Source of the DNA: Streptomyces sp. NBC_01235 | GTDB taxonomy: Bacteria; Actinomycetota; Actinomycetes; Streptomycetales; Streptomycetaceae | DNA length: 64,000 nucleotides | NCBI RefSeq assembly: GCF_035989285.1 | Contig: NZ_CP108513.1 | Coordinates: 2,666,001 to 2,730,000 of the forward strand | Direction of reading: 5' to 3' | Shown here: positions 27,181 through 35,425 of the stretch, piece by piece | How the letters are laid out: the number at the start of each line of letters is the position of its first letter | Position numbering within the stretch: the stretch's first letter is position 1 | Translations under genes and position numbers: made by a program | Notes under the pieces: generated by a model | What the model was told of the DNA's origin: nothing | Database searches by the model: none | The model's input: the letters and a program-made list of their open reading frames with translations, nothing else

Positions 27181-28199
27181 CGCGCACCTCCGGCGAGGAC
27201 GGGGACGCCGGCGTCCGCTTCCGCCTCCGCGTACCTGCGGCCCGCGTACCTGAGGTAGACGTCGTCGAGGGACGGCCGGGCCACGGTCGCGGTGGCCACC
27301 CCGACCCCGGCCCGCTCCAGCGCGCCCAGCAGCGCCGGTACGGCGGCTGCCCCGTCGTCGGCGCGGACGCTGATCCGGTGCCCCTCGCACAGCACCTCGT
27401 GCACGCCCGGGAGTCCGTCGAGGGCGCCGTCCAGCAGGGTGCGGCCCGCATCGCCGAGGGGGGTGCGTACCTCCACGTGCACGGCGTCGCCGCGGAGTTC
27501 GCCCTTGAGGGAGTCGGGGGTGCCCGTGACGACGATCCGGCCACGGTCGACGATGGCGACGCGCTCGGCGAGCCGGTCGGCCTCCTCCAGGTAGTGCGTG
27601 GTGAGCAGGATGGTGAGGCCCTCCTCGCCGGCCAGACGGCCGATCTCGTCCCACATCGCGGTGCGGGCCTCGGGGTCCAGTCCGGTGGTGGGCTCGTCGA
27701 GGAAGAGCACCTCGGGCCGGTGCACCAACCCCAGGGCGACGTCGAGCCGGCGCCGCATGCCGCCGGAGTAGCCCTTGACCGGACGCCGGGCGGCCTCGGT
27801 GAGCGTGAAGCGTTCGAGCAGCTCGTCGACCCGACGGTCGAGGGCGGCGCCCTTCACGCCGTACAGCCTGCCCTGGAGACGGAGGTTGTCCCGGCCGGTG
27901 GCGACCGGGTCCGCGCCGGAGTTCTGCGCGACCACGCCGATCGCGCGGCGCACCCGGTCCGGGTGGCGCAGCACGTCGTGACCGGCGACGGTGGCCGAGC
28001 CGGAGTCGGGGCGGGCGAGGGTGGTGAGGATCTTGACGATGGTGGACTTGCCGGCGCCATTGGGGCCGAGGAGCCCGAAGACGGTGCCGGGCTCGACGGT
28101 GACGTCGAGTCCGTTCAGGGCGGTGACACCGCCGGGGTAGGTCTTGACGAGTTGACGCGCCTCGACCGCGGGCGCGCGGGTGGTGCTCGTACTGCTCAT
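27177..28199 (-). CDS. ABC exporter ATP-binding protein (DrrA-like)
   Basis: A 340-aa ATPase with Walker A GPNGAGKST, signature YSGGMRRRLDVA, Walker B VLFLDEPTTGLD and the switch His in TTHYLEEAD. A C-terminal domain of about 100 residues follows, as in DrrA proteins. It is coupled to the permease. The PadR gene upstream on the same strand is its probable regulator. Confidence 0.93.
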   Translation of the reverse strand: MSSTSTTRAPAVEARQLVKTYPGGVTALNGLDVTVEPGTVFGLLGPNGAGKSTIVKILTTLARPDSGSATVAGHDVLRHPDRVRRAIGVVAQNSGADPVATGRDNLRLQGRLYGVKGAALDRRVDELLERFTLTEAARRPVKGYSGGMRRRLDVALGLVHRPEVLFLDEPTTGLDPEARTAMWDEIGRLAGEEGLTILLTTHYLEEADRLAERVAIVDRGRIVVTGTPDSLKGELRGDAVHVEVRTPLGDAGRTLLDGALDGLPGVHEVLCEGHRISVRADDGAAAVPALLGALERAGVGVATATVARPSLDDVYLRYAGRRYAEAEADAGVPVLAGGAR

Positions 28200-28322
28200 G
28201 ACGACAGCTCTCCTGAGTGAGCGGACTGGTGATCGGTCCGCGTGAAGAGCGCCGGGCTATCCTGGGTGTGCCGCACCTCGATGGCCCGGTTCTGCCGCAC
28301 GGCGGATCCGTTTCGGGGTTCG

Positions 28323-28362
28323 AGACCCCGGCGGGACTGCTGCAACAGGCCTGCCGGGGTCT
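28323..28362. terminator. Hairpin downstream of the PadR gene
   Basis: AGACCCCGGC (28323-28332) pairs with GCCGGGGTCT (28353-28362) right after the PadR stop. On the minus strand no T run follows, so termination may be partial and the ABC genes may be reached by read-through. Confidence 0.5.
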
Positions 28363-28365
28363 TTC

Positions 28366-28989
28366 TCATGATCTGAGCTCTTGCGGCAACTCCCCCGTCT
28401 CGTGGAAGTGCCGCCACTGCTCGACGCCGGGCAGCGATCCCTTCCTGATCTCGTCGAGGAAACCGCCGACCCACTCCGCCTGCGCCTCGACCATGTGCAG
28501 CTGGTACTCGACCTCGACGAGGAAAAGCCTCGGCAGCGTCTCGTAGAGCTTCTCGAGCACTCCCCGGCCGCTGGCCACCTGCACCTCCAGCGAGCTCAGC
28601 CGTGTCTCCAGCAGGCGCACCACCTCGTCGGGAGGCAGCGCCGCCATCAGCGAGAGCGCCGTCTCGAAGATCGGGTACTCCTTCGCGGGGATGGCGATCA
28701 GGTCCGAGAGCCACTCGGCCATCTCCTCGCGCCCGGCCTCGGTGAGCCCGTAGACCGTGCGCTCGGGGCGGTTGCCCTGGCGTTCCACACCGGTCACCTC
28801 GACGAAGCCGTACTTCTCGAGGTTCTGCACGACGGTGTAGAGCGAGCCGTAGTTCGTCTTCGTACTCGTGTCCTTGCCCTGACTGCGCAGGGTCTGGGCG
28901 ATCTCGTACGGGTGCATCGGCTTCTGCCAGAGCGTCGTCATCACGGCGAGCGCCAACGGATTGCTGAGCTTGCGGCGCTTCCTCGTCAC
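28366..28989 (-). CDS. PadR-family transcriptional regulator
   Basis: A 207-aa PadR regulator with winged helix (NPLALAVMTTLWQKPMHPYEIAQTL, YGSLYTVVQNLEKYGFVE) and a C-terminal coiled-coil dimer region (about 100-190). The GTG at 28989 follows GAGGTGG. PadR proteins commonly repress an adjacent multidrug ABC exporter, here the gene pair downstream. Confidence 0.9.
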   Translation of the reverse strand: MTRKRRKLSNPLALAVMTTLWQKPMHPYEIAQTLRSQGKDTSTKTNYGSLYTVVQNLEKYGFVEVTGVERQGNRPERTVYGLTEAGREEMAEWLSDLIAIPAKEYPIFETALSLMAALPPDEVVRLLETRLSSLEVQVASGRGVLEKLYETLPRLFLVEVEYQLHMVEAQAEWVGGFLDEIRKGSLPGVEQWRHFHETGELPQELRS

Positions 28990-29022
28990 GACGACCACCT
29001 CGCTTTCGAATATCCGTAGCCG

Positions 29023-29051
29023 AACATATCGCGAGCCGCCCTCCGAGACAA
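29023..29051 (-). promoter_or_regulatory. Promoter of the PadR gene
   Basis: TTGTCT, a 17-nt spacer and TATGTT lie about 34 nt before the GTG start. An imperfect ATAT...ATAT inverted repeat overlaps the -10 side and may be the autorepression site. Confidence 0.6.
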
Positions 29052-29150
29052 TAGACGCGATGTAACGCGATCGAGTGAAGTCCCGCAAACGTGAGGACTT
29101 GGGCCCGCCCCGGACACGACGGCGTGACGCGCACGAAACAGCACGTCCCT

Positions 29151-29174
29151 AATTTCTGTCGCCCGACAGGAATT
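29151..29174. promoter_or_regulatory. TetR operator candidate 1, before the APC permease
   Basis: AATTTCTGTCG, CC, then CGACAGGAATT. It matches the site at 38074-38097 in 21 of 24 positions, including the leading CCCT. It lies 33 nt before the permease GTG and contains a TAATTT -10-like element. Confidence 0.75.
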
Positions 29175-29206
29175 CCCGTCCCCTCTGGGCCAAGGCAGGT
29201 TCCGCC

Positions 29207-30763
29207 GTGACGACAACGACACCCTCCGACGTACGCTCCGACCCGCCCCACTCCCCCGACGCCGGCGACGGCTCCCTCGCCGAGTTCGGCTACCGCCAGG
29301 AGCTGCACCGCAGCCTGGGCCGGTACGCCTCCTTCGCCGCCGGGTTCTCCTTCATCTCCGTCCTGACGACCGTCTTCCAGTTCTTCGCCTTCGGGTACGC
29401 CTTCGGCGGCCCGGTCTTCTTCTGGGCCTGGCCGGCGGTGCTGGTCGGGCAGTTGCTGGTGGCCGCGTGCTTCGCGGAACTGGCGGCGCGCTATCCGATC
29501 TCGGGCGCGATCTACCAGTGGTCGTCGCGGCTGTCGACGCCCTCGTTCGGCTGGTTCGCCGGCTGGATCATGGTGATCGGACAGGTGGTCGTGGTGGCCG
29601 CGGCCACGCTGGCGCTGCAGATGGTGCTGCCGGCGATCTGGTCGGGCTTCCAGCTGATCGGCACCGACCCGGCGCCCACCTCACCGGACGGCGCGGCCAA
29701 CGCGGCACTGCTCGGCGTGATCCTGCTGGTGCTGACGACGCTCGTGAACGTCGTCGACAACCGTGTGATGTCCCTGATCAACCGGGTCGGCGTCACCGCC
29801 GAGATCATCGGCGCGGTGCTCATCGTCGTGCTGCTGCTCACCCACTCCGAGCGCAACCCCGGCATCACCTTCCACACCGCAGGGGCCGCGCAGAACGGCC
29901 TGTTCGGGGCGCTGCTCGTCGGCTCGTTCACGGCCGCCTACGTGATGATCGGCTTCGACAGCGCGGGCGAGATGAGCGAGGAGACGCGCAACCCGCGCCG
30001 CACCGCGCCCCGCACCATCCTCACCGCGCTCGGCGCGGCCGGCCTGCTGGGCGGGCTGATCGTGCTGGGCGGCCTGCTGGCCGCGCCCAGCCTCACCGAC
30101 GGACACCTCGGAGTCGACGGTCTCAGCTACGTCCTCACCAGCAGCCTCGGCGACGGCGTCGGCAAGGTGCTGCTGGCGGACGTGGTCGTGGCGATCGCGG
30201 TGGCGACGCTCGCCATCCAGACGGCGGCCTGCCGAATGCTGTTCTCCATGGCCCGCGACGGACAGCTCCCGTTCTCCGGCCGCCTCGCGCGCGTACACCC
30301 GCGCACCGGCATGCCGAACGCCCCGGCGCTGGTGGTCGGCGTCCTCGCGGCGGCCCTGCTGCTGCTCAACTTCGCCTCGCCGGAGGCGTTCCTCGCCATC
30401 GGCACGACCTGCATCGTGATGCTGTACCTGGCGTACGCGATGGTCACCGGACCGCTGCTGGTGCGCCGGCTGCGCGGACAGTTCTCCTCGACGGGCACGG
30501 ACGAGACGGGCGCCCGCCTGTTCTCCCTGGGCCGCTGGGGCGTCCCGGTGAACGCCCTCGCCCTCCTGTACGGCCTGCTGATGACGGTCAACCTGGCCTG
30601 GCCGCGCGCGGCGGTGTACGACCCGGCGGGCGGGCACTGGTACTTCCAGTGGTTCACGGTGCTCTTCCTCGGCGCGACGGTCGCGGTCGGCGTGGCCTTC
30701 CGGGCGTACCGGAGGCGGACACCGGTGCCGGCCGCCGCCGTACCGGAGGGCGCGACGGCGTAA
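29207..30763 (+). CDS. APC-family permease, probable guanidine/urea-system transporter
   Basis: A 518-aa amino acid-polyamine-organocation permease with about 12 helices (SFISVLTTVFQFFAFGYAFGG; ELAARYPISGAIYQW; FDSAGEMSEETRNPRR; ACRMLFSMARDGQLPFS). A described subfamily of these permeases accompanies urea carboxylase systems, and the promoter carries the same palindrome as the TetR/carboxylase operon at 38 kb. It is therefore the likely importer of guanidine or urea. The GTG at 29207 follows AAGGCAGG. Confidence 0.87.
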   Translation: MTTTTPSDVRSDPPHSPDAGDGSLAEFGYRQELHRSLGRYASFAAGFSFISVLTTVFQFFAFGYAFGGPVFFWAWPAVLVGQLLVAACFAELAARYPISGAIYQWSSRLSTPSFGWFAGWIMVIGQVVVVAAATLALQMVLPAIWSGFQLIGTDPAPTSPDGAANAALLGVILLVLTTLVNVVDNRVMSLINRVGVTAEIIGAVLIVVLLLTHSERNPGITFHTAGAAQNGLFGALLVGSFTAAYVMIGFDSAGEMSEETRNPRRTAPRTILTALGAAGLLGGLIVLGGLLAAPSLTDGHLGVDGLSYVLTSSLGDGVGKVLLADVVVAIAVATLAIQTAACRMLFSMARDGQLPFSGRLARVHPRTGMPNAPALVVGVLAAALLLLNFASPEAFLAIGTTCIVMLYLAYAMVTGPLLVRRLRGQFSSTGTDETGARLFSLGRWGVPVNALALLYGLLMTVNLAWPRAAVYDPAGGHWYFQWFTVLFLGATVAVGVAFRAYRRRTPVPAAAVPEGATA

Positions 30764-30794
30764 CGCGGGGTCGGCGGGCCTGTTCCGCGCGGGC

Positions 30795-31376
30795 TCAGTC
30801 GCCGTGCACGCGCGCGTGCAGGTGCATGTCGTGCCAGCCGTCCTGGTGCAGGGCGGCGCTGCGCTTGGTGCCCTCCAGGGTGAAACCGGCCTTGACGGCG
30901 ACGCGGCAGGAGGCCTCGTTGGCGGTGGCGTGCATCAGCTCCAGGCGGTGGAAGCCGATCTCGTCGAAGGACCAGCGCGTCAGGGCGGTCGTGGCCCGGG
31001 GGGCGACTCCCCGGCCACGGGCCGCCCTGGTCGTCCAGTACGCGACCTCGGCGACGCCCTCACCGAGCAGGATGCCGCGCAGCGCCACCCGCCCCAGCAG
31101 TTCGTCGGTGCCGGCGTCGACGACGGCCCACTGGGCGCTCCGCTCTTCCGCCCAGCTCTTCCCCCACTCCTCGATCCAGCCGCCGACCTCCTCCTCGGAG
31201 TCGGCGGCCCTGATGTGCCACTGGTGCATCACCGGGTCCTGGAAGGCGGCGTACACGGCGGGTGCGTCCGCGGCCCGCCACGGGCGCAGGAGGAGTCCGT
31301 CGCCGGTGCGGAGCACGGGCTGCGGCGTGCCGGAGAGGGTTCCGGCGGGCAGGACGAAGTCGGCGGTGTAGGGCAT
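30795..31376 (-). CDS. GNAT-family acetyltransferase (RimJ/RimL-like)
   Basis: A 193-aa GNAT enzyme (LLLRPWRAADAPAVYAAFQD; acetyl-CoA loop ARGRGVAPRATTALTRW; HRLELMHATANEASCRVAVKAGF). It probably acetylates an N-terminal or small-molecule amine; the substrate is unknown. Convergent with the permease and divergent from the pseudouridine synthase. ATG at 31376 is chosen; an ATG at 31385 is also in frame. Confidence 0.88.
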   Translation of the reverse strand: MPYTADFVLPAGTLSGTPQPVLRTGDGLLLRPWRAADAPAVYAAFQDPVMHQWHIRAADSEEEVGGWIEEWGKSWAEERSAQWAVVDAGTDELLGRVALRGILLGEGVAEVAYWTTRAARGRGVAPRATTALTRWSFDEIGFHRLELMHATANEASCRVAVKAGFTLEGTKRSAALHQDGWHDMHLHARVHGD

Positions 31377-31443
31377 GATCCGCATCCTGCCAACGGGCCG
31401 CGAGGAGTCAACCGGGTTTCCCGTCGCCGTAGGCTTGACCCCG

Positions 31444-32427
31444 ATGAGACGCCGTACCCCTCCCCCGCCCTCCCCGTTGCCGCAGCGCGACGGGATCGAC
31501 GCCGTGCGGGTGCGGTTGCCGGGCGAGGGCGCCTGGGCCACCGTCCGGGAGCACCTGGTGGAGCGGCTCGGCGGGGCGGGTGCCGGGGTCGTGGACGGGA
31601 TGCTGGCGGCCGGGCTCGTCGTCGGCGCCGACGGTGTGGCGGTGGCGCCGGACGCGGCGTACGTGCCGGGGATGTTCGTGTGGTTCCACCGCGAGCTGCC
31701 CGCCGAGGTGCCCGTGCCGTTCCCGCTGGAGATCGTGTACCGCGACGAGCACATCGTCGTCGTGGACAAGCCGCACTTCCTGGCCACCACCCCGCGCGGC
31801 AGCCATGTCACCGAGACCGCGCTGGCCCGGCTGCGGCGGGAGCTGGCCGTCCCCGCGCTCGGCGCCGCGCACCGGCTCGACCGGCTCACCGCCGGGCTCG
31901 TGCTCTTCACGGTGCGCCCCGAGGAGCGCGGGGCCTACCAGACGCTGTTCCGCGACCGCCGGATGCGCAAGGTGTACGAGGCCGTCGCGCCGCACGATTC
32001 CTCGCGCGCCTGGCCGGTGACCGTGCGCAGCCGGATCGTGAAGGAGCGCGGTGTCCTGGCCGCCCGGGAGGTGCCGGGCGAGCCGAACGCGGTCAGCCAC
32101 ATCGAGCCGGTGGAGCACCGTCCGAACGGCCTCGCCCGCTACCGGCTGGTCCCCGAGACCGGGCAGACCCACCAACTCCGGGTGCACATGGCCGCGTTGG
32201 GCGTGCCGATCCTCGGCGATCCGCTCTACCCCGAGGTGGCCGCCCGCGTGCCGGCCGGCGACTTCCGGCGACCGCTGCAACTGCTGGCGCGGGAGCTGGA
32301 GTTCACCGATCCGGTCACGGGGACGGCACACCGGCTGCGCAGTGGCCGAGTGCTCGAGGCCTGGGCGTCGCAGGGCAGGTGGCAGGACGGCCGGGCGGCC
32401 ACTCCGTCACCGGGCGTCGCTCAGTAG
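31444..32427 (+). CDS. RluA-family pseudouridine synthase
   Basis: A 327-aa pseudouridine synthase. The catalytic Asp is in AHRLDRLTAGLVLF, with LEIVYRDEHIVVVDKP and TGQTHQLRVHMAALG also present. The N-terminal 100 residues precede the core and lack a clear S4 fold. A TAGGCT hexamer 8 nt before the ATG and no ribosome site suggest a leaderless mRNA. It overlaps the convergent P450 gene by 7 nt. Confidence 0.9.
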   Translation: MRRRTPPPPSPLPQRDGIDAVRVRLPGEGAWATVREHLVERLGGAGAGVVDGMLAAGLVVGADGVAVAPDAAYVPGMFVWFHRELPAEVPVPFPLEIVYRDEHIVVVDKPHFLATTPRGSHVTETALARLRRELAVPALGAAHRLDRLTAGLVLFTVRPEERGAYQTLFRDRRMRKVYEAVAPHDSSRAWPVTVRSRIVKERGVLAAREVPGEPNAVSHIEPVEHRPNGLARYRLVPETGQTHQLRVHMAALGVPILGDPLYPEVAARVPAGDFRRPLQLLARELEFTDPVTGTAHRLRSGRVLEAWASQGRWQDGRAATPSPGVAQ

Positions 32428-33926
32428 CCGCGCCACCAGGCCAGGAAGCGCCGCCAGGCGTTCGGCCTGCGGGCCGGTTTCGTCGGCTGCGGTGCGGCCG
32501 GCGGCGCGAGGGCGGATGCCGGCGCGGGCTGCGGTGCGGCCGGCGGCGCGAGGGCGGATGCCGGCGCGGGCTGCGGTTCCGTGTTCACCGGTCGCATCAT
32601 GCGCTGCGGCGGGATCGGGGCGTGGCTCGGCTTGTGTTTGACGTCCTGCTGGTCCTTCGGTTCGAACCGGACCGGCAGTTCCACCAGATGTCGTGAGGCG
32701 ATCGACATCGTCCACCGCAACTCGTCCTCTTCGCAGTCGAGTTGCACGTCCGGCAGCCGCATCAGCAGCGCGTCGACGCCGACGTCGGCGATGGCGCGGC
32801 CGATGTCCTGGCCGGGGCATTCGTGCGGGCCGCTGCCGAAGGCGAGGTGGGAGCGGTTGCCCTGCATGTTGGCGGACAGGTCGGGACGCACCCGGGGGTC
32901 CACGTTGCCGGGAGCGGGCGCGAAGAACAGGCCGTCGCCCCGGCGGATGCGCTGACCGCCCAACTCCGTGTCCTGCTTGGCGAAGTAGGCGAAGATGGTG
33001 CTGAACGGGGGTTCGTCCCACAGGGACTGCTCGACCGCCTCCGCCACCGTCATCTGGCCGCCGTTGAGCCGGGCGAGGAAACGCGGGTCGGTGAGGACCA
33101 TGCGCAGCACGTTGGAGAGCAGGTTGACCGTGGCCTCGTAGGCGGCGAAGAGGACCAGGCGCAGATGCTCCCTGACCTCGTCGTCGGTGAGGGCCGCCGG
33201 GTGGCCGATGAGGTGGCTGGCGAAGTCCTCCTCGGGCCGGGCGCGGCGGCGCGCGGTGAGCCGGGTCAGCGCCCCCATGACGTACTCGTGGCTGGCGATG
33301 GCGGTCTCGGACCCCTTGAGCGCGTCGCGGGCGCAGTGCACCATCCGGTCGTTGTACTCGTCGGGCATGCCGAGGACATGGCACATCACGGCCATCGGCA
33401 GGTGCTCGACGAACTGGCCCACCAGTTCGGCCCGGCCCTCTTCGCAGAAGCGGTTGACCAGGCGCTGGCTGGAGCGGTTGATGTAGCGGCGCACGCTGCG
33501 GTCATCGATGGTTCCCATGGCCGCGGTGACCGCGCCCCGCAGCCGCTTGTGCTCGTCGCCCTCGGCGTGGGCGGCCATGGGCTGCCAGGCGATGTGCGGC
33601 ATGAGCGGGTGGTCGGGCCTGACCCTGCCCTCCAGCAGCGGCGACCAGATGCGGCTGTCCTTGGTGAACTGCGAGGGCGCACGCACCATGTGCAGGTTCT
33701 CGGCGTGACCGAGGACCATCCACATCGGCAGGTCGTCCTGGATCAGGACCGGGGCCACGGGGCCGTGCTCCTCGCGCAGGCGCTCGTACAGTTCGTTCAG
33801 GTCCTCCGCTCCGGGGCCGTAGAGGCGGGCCAGTCCGCCGGGGCCCCGGTTGTGCGCGGGGCAACCTGGCGGCGGGTCCAGGGCGAGGTCGTGCGGACCG
33901 GTCGGGACGGGGTGTTCGGGAGTCAC
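32421..33926 (-). CDS. cvnE: CYP157-type cytochrome P450 of the conservon (CvnE)
   Basis: A 501-aa P450. The heme ligand is Cys370 in FGSGPHECPG and the I-helix region is AAYEATVNLL. At the K helix, EQSLW (299-303) replaces the near-universal ExxR, the hallmark described for CYP157 proteins. A C-terminal extension of about 75 residues contains a duplicated PAPASALAPPAAPQ unit. It is the last gene of cvnABCDE; the syntenic S. coelicolor conservon is rarABCDE. The substrate is unknown. GTG at 33926 follows GGAGCG. Confidence 0.9.
   Translation of the reverse strand: MTPEHPVPTGPHDLALDPPPGCPAHNRGPGGLARLYGPGAEDLNELYERLREEHGPVAPVLIQDDLPMWMVLGHAENLHMVRAPSQFTKDSRIWSPLLEGRVRPDHPLMPHIAWQPMAAHAEGDEHKRLRGAVTAAMGTIDDRSVRRYINRSSQRLVNRFCEEGRAELVGQFVEHLPMAVMCHVLGMPDEYNDRMVHCARDALKGSETAIASHEYVMGALTRLTARRRARPEEDFASHLIGHPAALTDDEVREHLRLVLFAAYEATVNLLSNVLRMVLTDPRFLARLNGGQMTVAEAVEQSLWDEPPFSTIFAYFAKQDTELGGQRIRRGDGLFFAPAPGNVDPRVRPDLSANMQGNRSHLAFGSGPHECPGQDIGRAIADVGVDALLMRLPDVQLDCEEDELRWTMSIASRHLVELPVRFEPKDQQDVKHKPSHAPIPPQRMMRPVNTEPQPAPASALAPPAAPQPAPASALAPPAAPQPTKPARRPNAWRRFLAWWRGY
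32489..32572. repeat. Tandem 42-bp duplication in the P450 tail
   Basis: Two identical 42-bp units (32489-32530 and 32531-32572) encode the 14-residue Pro/Ala repeat near the P450 C terminus. It keeps the frame. Confidence 0.85.
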
Positions 33927-33985
33927 AGGGTCGCTCCGAAACTGTGGTGGATCCGTTGGTCGGGGGGGATGTGGTGCGGTGGGTG

Positions 33986-34606
33986 TCAGGGGAGGCTGCG
34001 GCTCAGGGCCAGGGTGTGCAGGAAGCGCATGAGGGTCATCAGGACGTCGCGGCTCGAGGCGCGGCGGCGGACGTCGCACTCCACGATCGGGATCTCGGGC
34101 GGCAGGTCCAGTGCCCCGCGCAGCTCCTCGATGGGGTAACGGGGCCCGTCGGGGAAGGTGTTGACGGCGACGACGAAGGGCACTCCGCCCTCCTCCAGTC
34201 GGCCCATGACCTCGAAGCTGACCTCGAGGCGGCGGGTGTCGACCAGGACGACCGCGCCGAGCGCGCCCTCGAACAGCCCGTTCCACAGGAACCAGAAGCG
34301 CTCCTGGCCGGGTGTGCCGAAGAGGTAGAGCACGACCTGTTCCGTGATGCGGATCCGGCCGAAGTCCATGGCCACGGTGGTGGCGGTCTTCGTCTCGGAG
34401 CCGTAGTTGTCGTCGACCCCGATGCCTGCCTGGGTCATGGTCTCCTCGGTGGTCAGCGGCCTGATCTCGCTGACGGAGCCGACCATGGTGGTCTTGCCGA
34501 CGCCGAACCCGCCCACGATGACGATCTTCGCCGCGGCCGTGGTGGTGTGCGGCAGACAGTCCTCGGTCCGTGGGCCGGGAATCGTGTCAGAGCCGTTGAA
34601 GTCCAT
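33986..34606 (-). CDS. cvnD: Conservon Ras-like GTPase CvnD
   Basis: A 206-aa GTPase of the MglA/CvnD group. The P loop is GGFGVGKTT (32-40) and switch II is FGTPGQERF. VNTF is found where NKxD is usual, a trait of CvnD. It acts as the output switch of the membrane-associated conservon complex. It overlaps cvnC by 20 nt. Confidence 0.95.
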   Translation of the reverse strand: MDFNGSDTIPGPRTEDCLPHTTTAAAKIVIVGGFGVGKTTMVGSVSEIRPLTTEETMTQAGIGVDDNYGSETKTATTVAMDFGRIRITEQVVLYLFGTPGQERFWFLWNGLFEGALGAVVLVDTRRLEVSFEVMGRLEEGGVPFVVAVNTFPDGPRYPIEELRGALDLPPEIPIVECDVRRRASSRDVLMTLMRFLHTLALSRSLP

Positions 34607-35021
34607 TCATCACCGCTTCGAGAAGGGAACGGTCGGGGAGCTGCTGCCGGACGATCGGGGCGCGCGCCTGCACGAGTTCGGCCGCCAGCATCTCGGTCAG
34701 CAGTACCGTCACCACGCTGAACGGGAGACGGAGATAGGCCGACACCTCGGCCACCGACAGCGGGGCGCCGCACATCCGCAGCACCGCCGTCTGCTCTGGC
34801 GTGGCCGACGAGGGCGGTTCGGTACACGCCACGATCAACGTGACCAGGTCGACGGGAGCGCGCTCGCCGTCCGCGCCCGTGATGATGTAGAGCCGCTCGA
34901 GATTCCTGCCCTCTCCCTCCCCTCCCCCCTCCTTCAGGGGCTGTGGGGGCTGCGGGGGCGGCGGGGGCGGCGGGGGCAGTTCCGGCAGGGGTTGTCGCCG
35001 CCGGCGTTGCGGAGGCGTCAT
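34587..35021 (-). CDS. cvnC: Conservon DUF742 protein CvnC
   Basis: A 144-aa DUF742 protein: a Pro-rich N-terminal 40 residues (a run of Pro near 18-27), then a winged-helix-like domain (LSVAEVSAYLRLPFSVVTVLL, ending NGLQRL). It overlaps cvnB by 4 nt and cvnD by 20 nt. Confidence 0.94.
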   Translation of the reverse strand: MTPPQRRRRQPLPELPPPPPPPPQPPQPLKEGGGEGEGRNLERLYIITGADGERAPVDLVTLIVACTEPPSSATPEQTAVLRMCGAPLSVAEVSAYLRLPFSVVTVLLTEMLAAELVQARAPIVRQQLPDRSLLEAVMNGLQRL

Positions 35022-35425
35022 ACGCTCTGCCCTTTGCGCCGGGGCGGGGTGGTGAGGTGGGCGCCGATCCGGACGACGAGGTCGCGCATGCTGGCGCTCA
35101 TCCGGCCGGCCTCGCAGCGCACGTCGGCGAGGACCGCGAGGTAGGCGTTGTCGCCGGCCGACATCAGGTAGAAGTAGCCGCCGCTCAGGTCGATGACGAC
35201 CATGTTCATCTCGCCGTCGCTGGAGTGGATCTCCTGGGCGACGGCAGCGGCCAGGCTCTGCACGCCCGCACAGGCGGCGGCGACCCGGTCGGCCGCGTCG
35301 GGGTCACCGGCGTAGCGGGCGATGCGCAGGCCGTCGGCCGAGAGCACCACGATCATCTCGATCCCCGGAACGCCGTCGTAGAGCTCCTTGAGCAGCCAGT
35401 CGAAGTTTTGGCGCTGCTGGATCAC
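35018..35425 (-). CDS. cvnB: Conservon roadblock/LC7 protein CvnB
   Basis: A 135-aa roadblock-fold protein (FDWLLKELYDGVPGIEMIVV; GGYFYLMSAGDNAYLAVLAD). Related MglB proteins act on their GTPase partner, so it probably regulates CvnD. GTG at 35425 overlaps the cvnA stop (GTGA). Confidence 0.95.
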   Translation of the reverse strand: MIQQRQNFDWLLKELYDGVPGIEMIVVLSADGLRIARYAGDPDAADRVAAACAGVQSLAAAVAQEIHSSDGEMNMVVIDLSGGYFYLMSAGDNAYLAVLADVRCEAGRMSASMRDLVVRIGAHLTTPPRRKGQSV

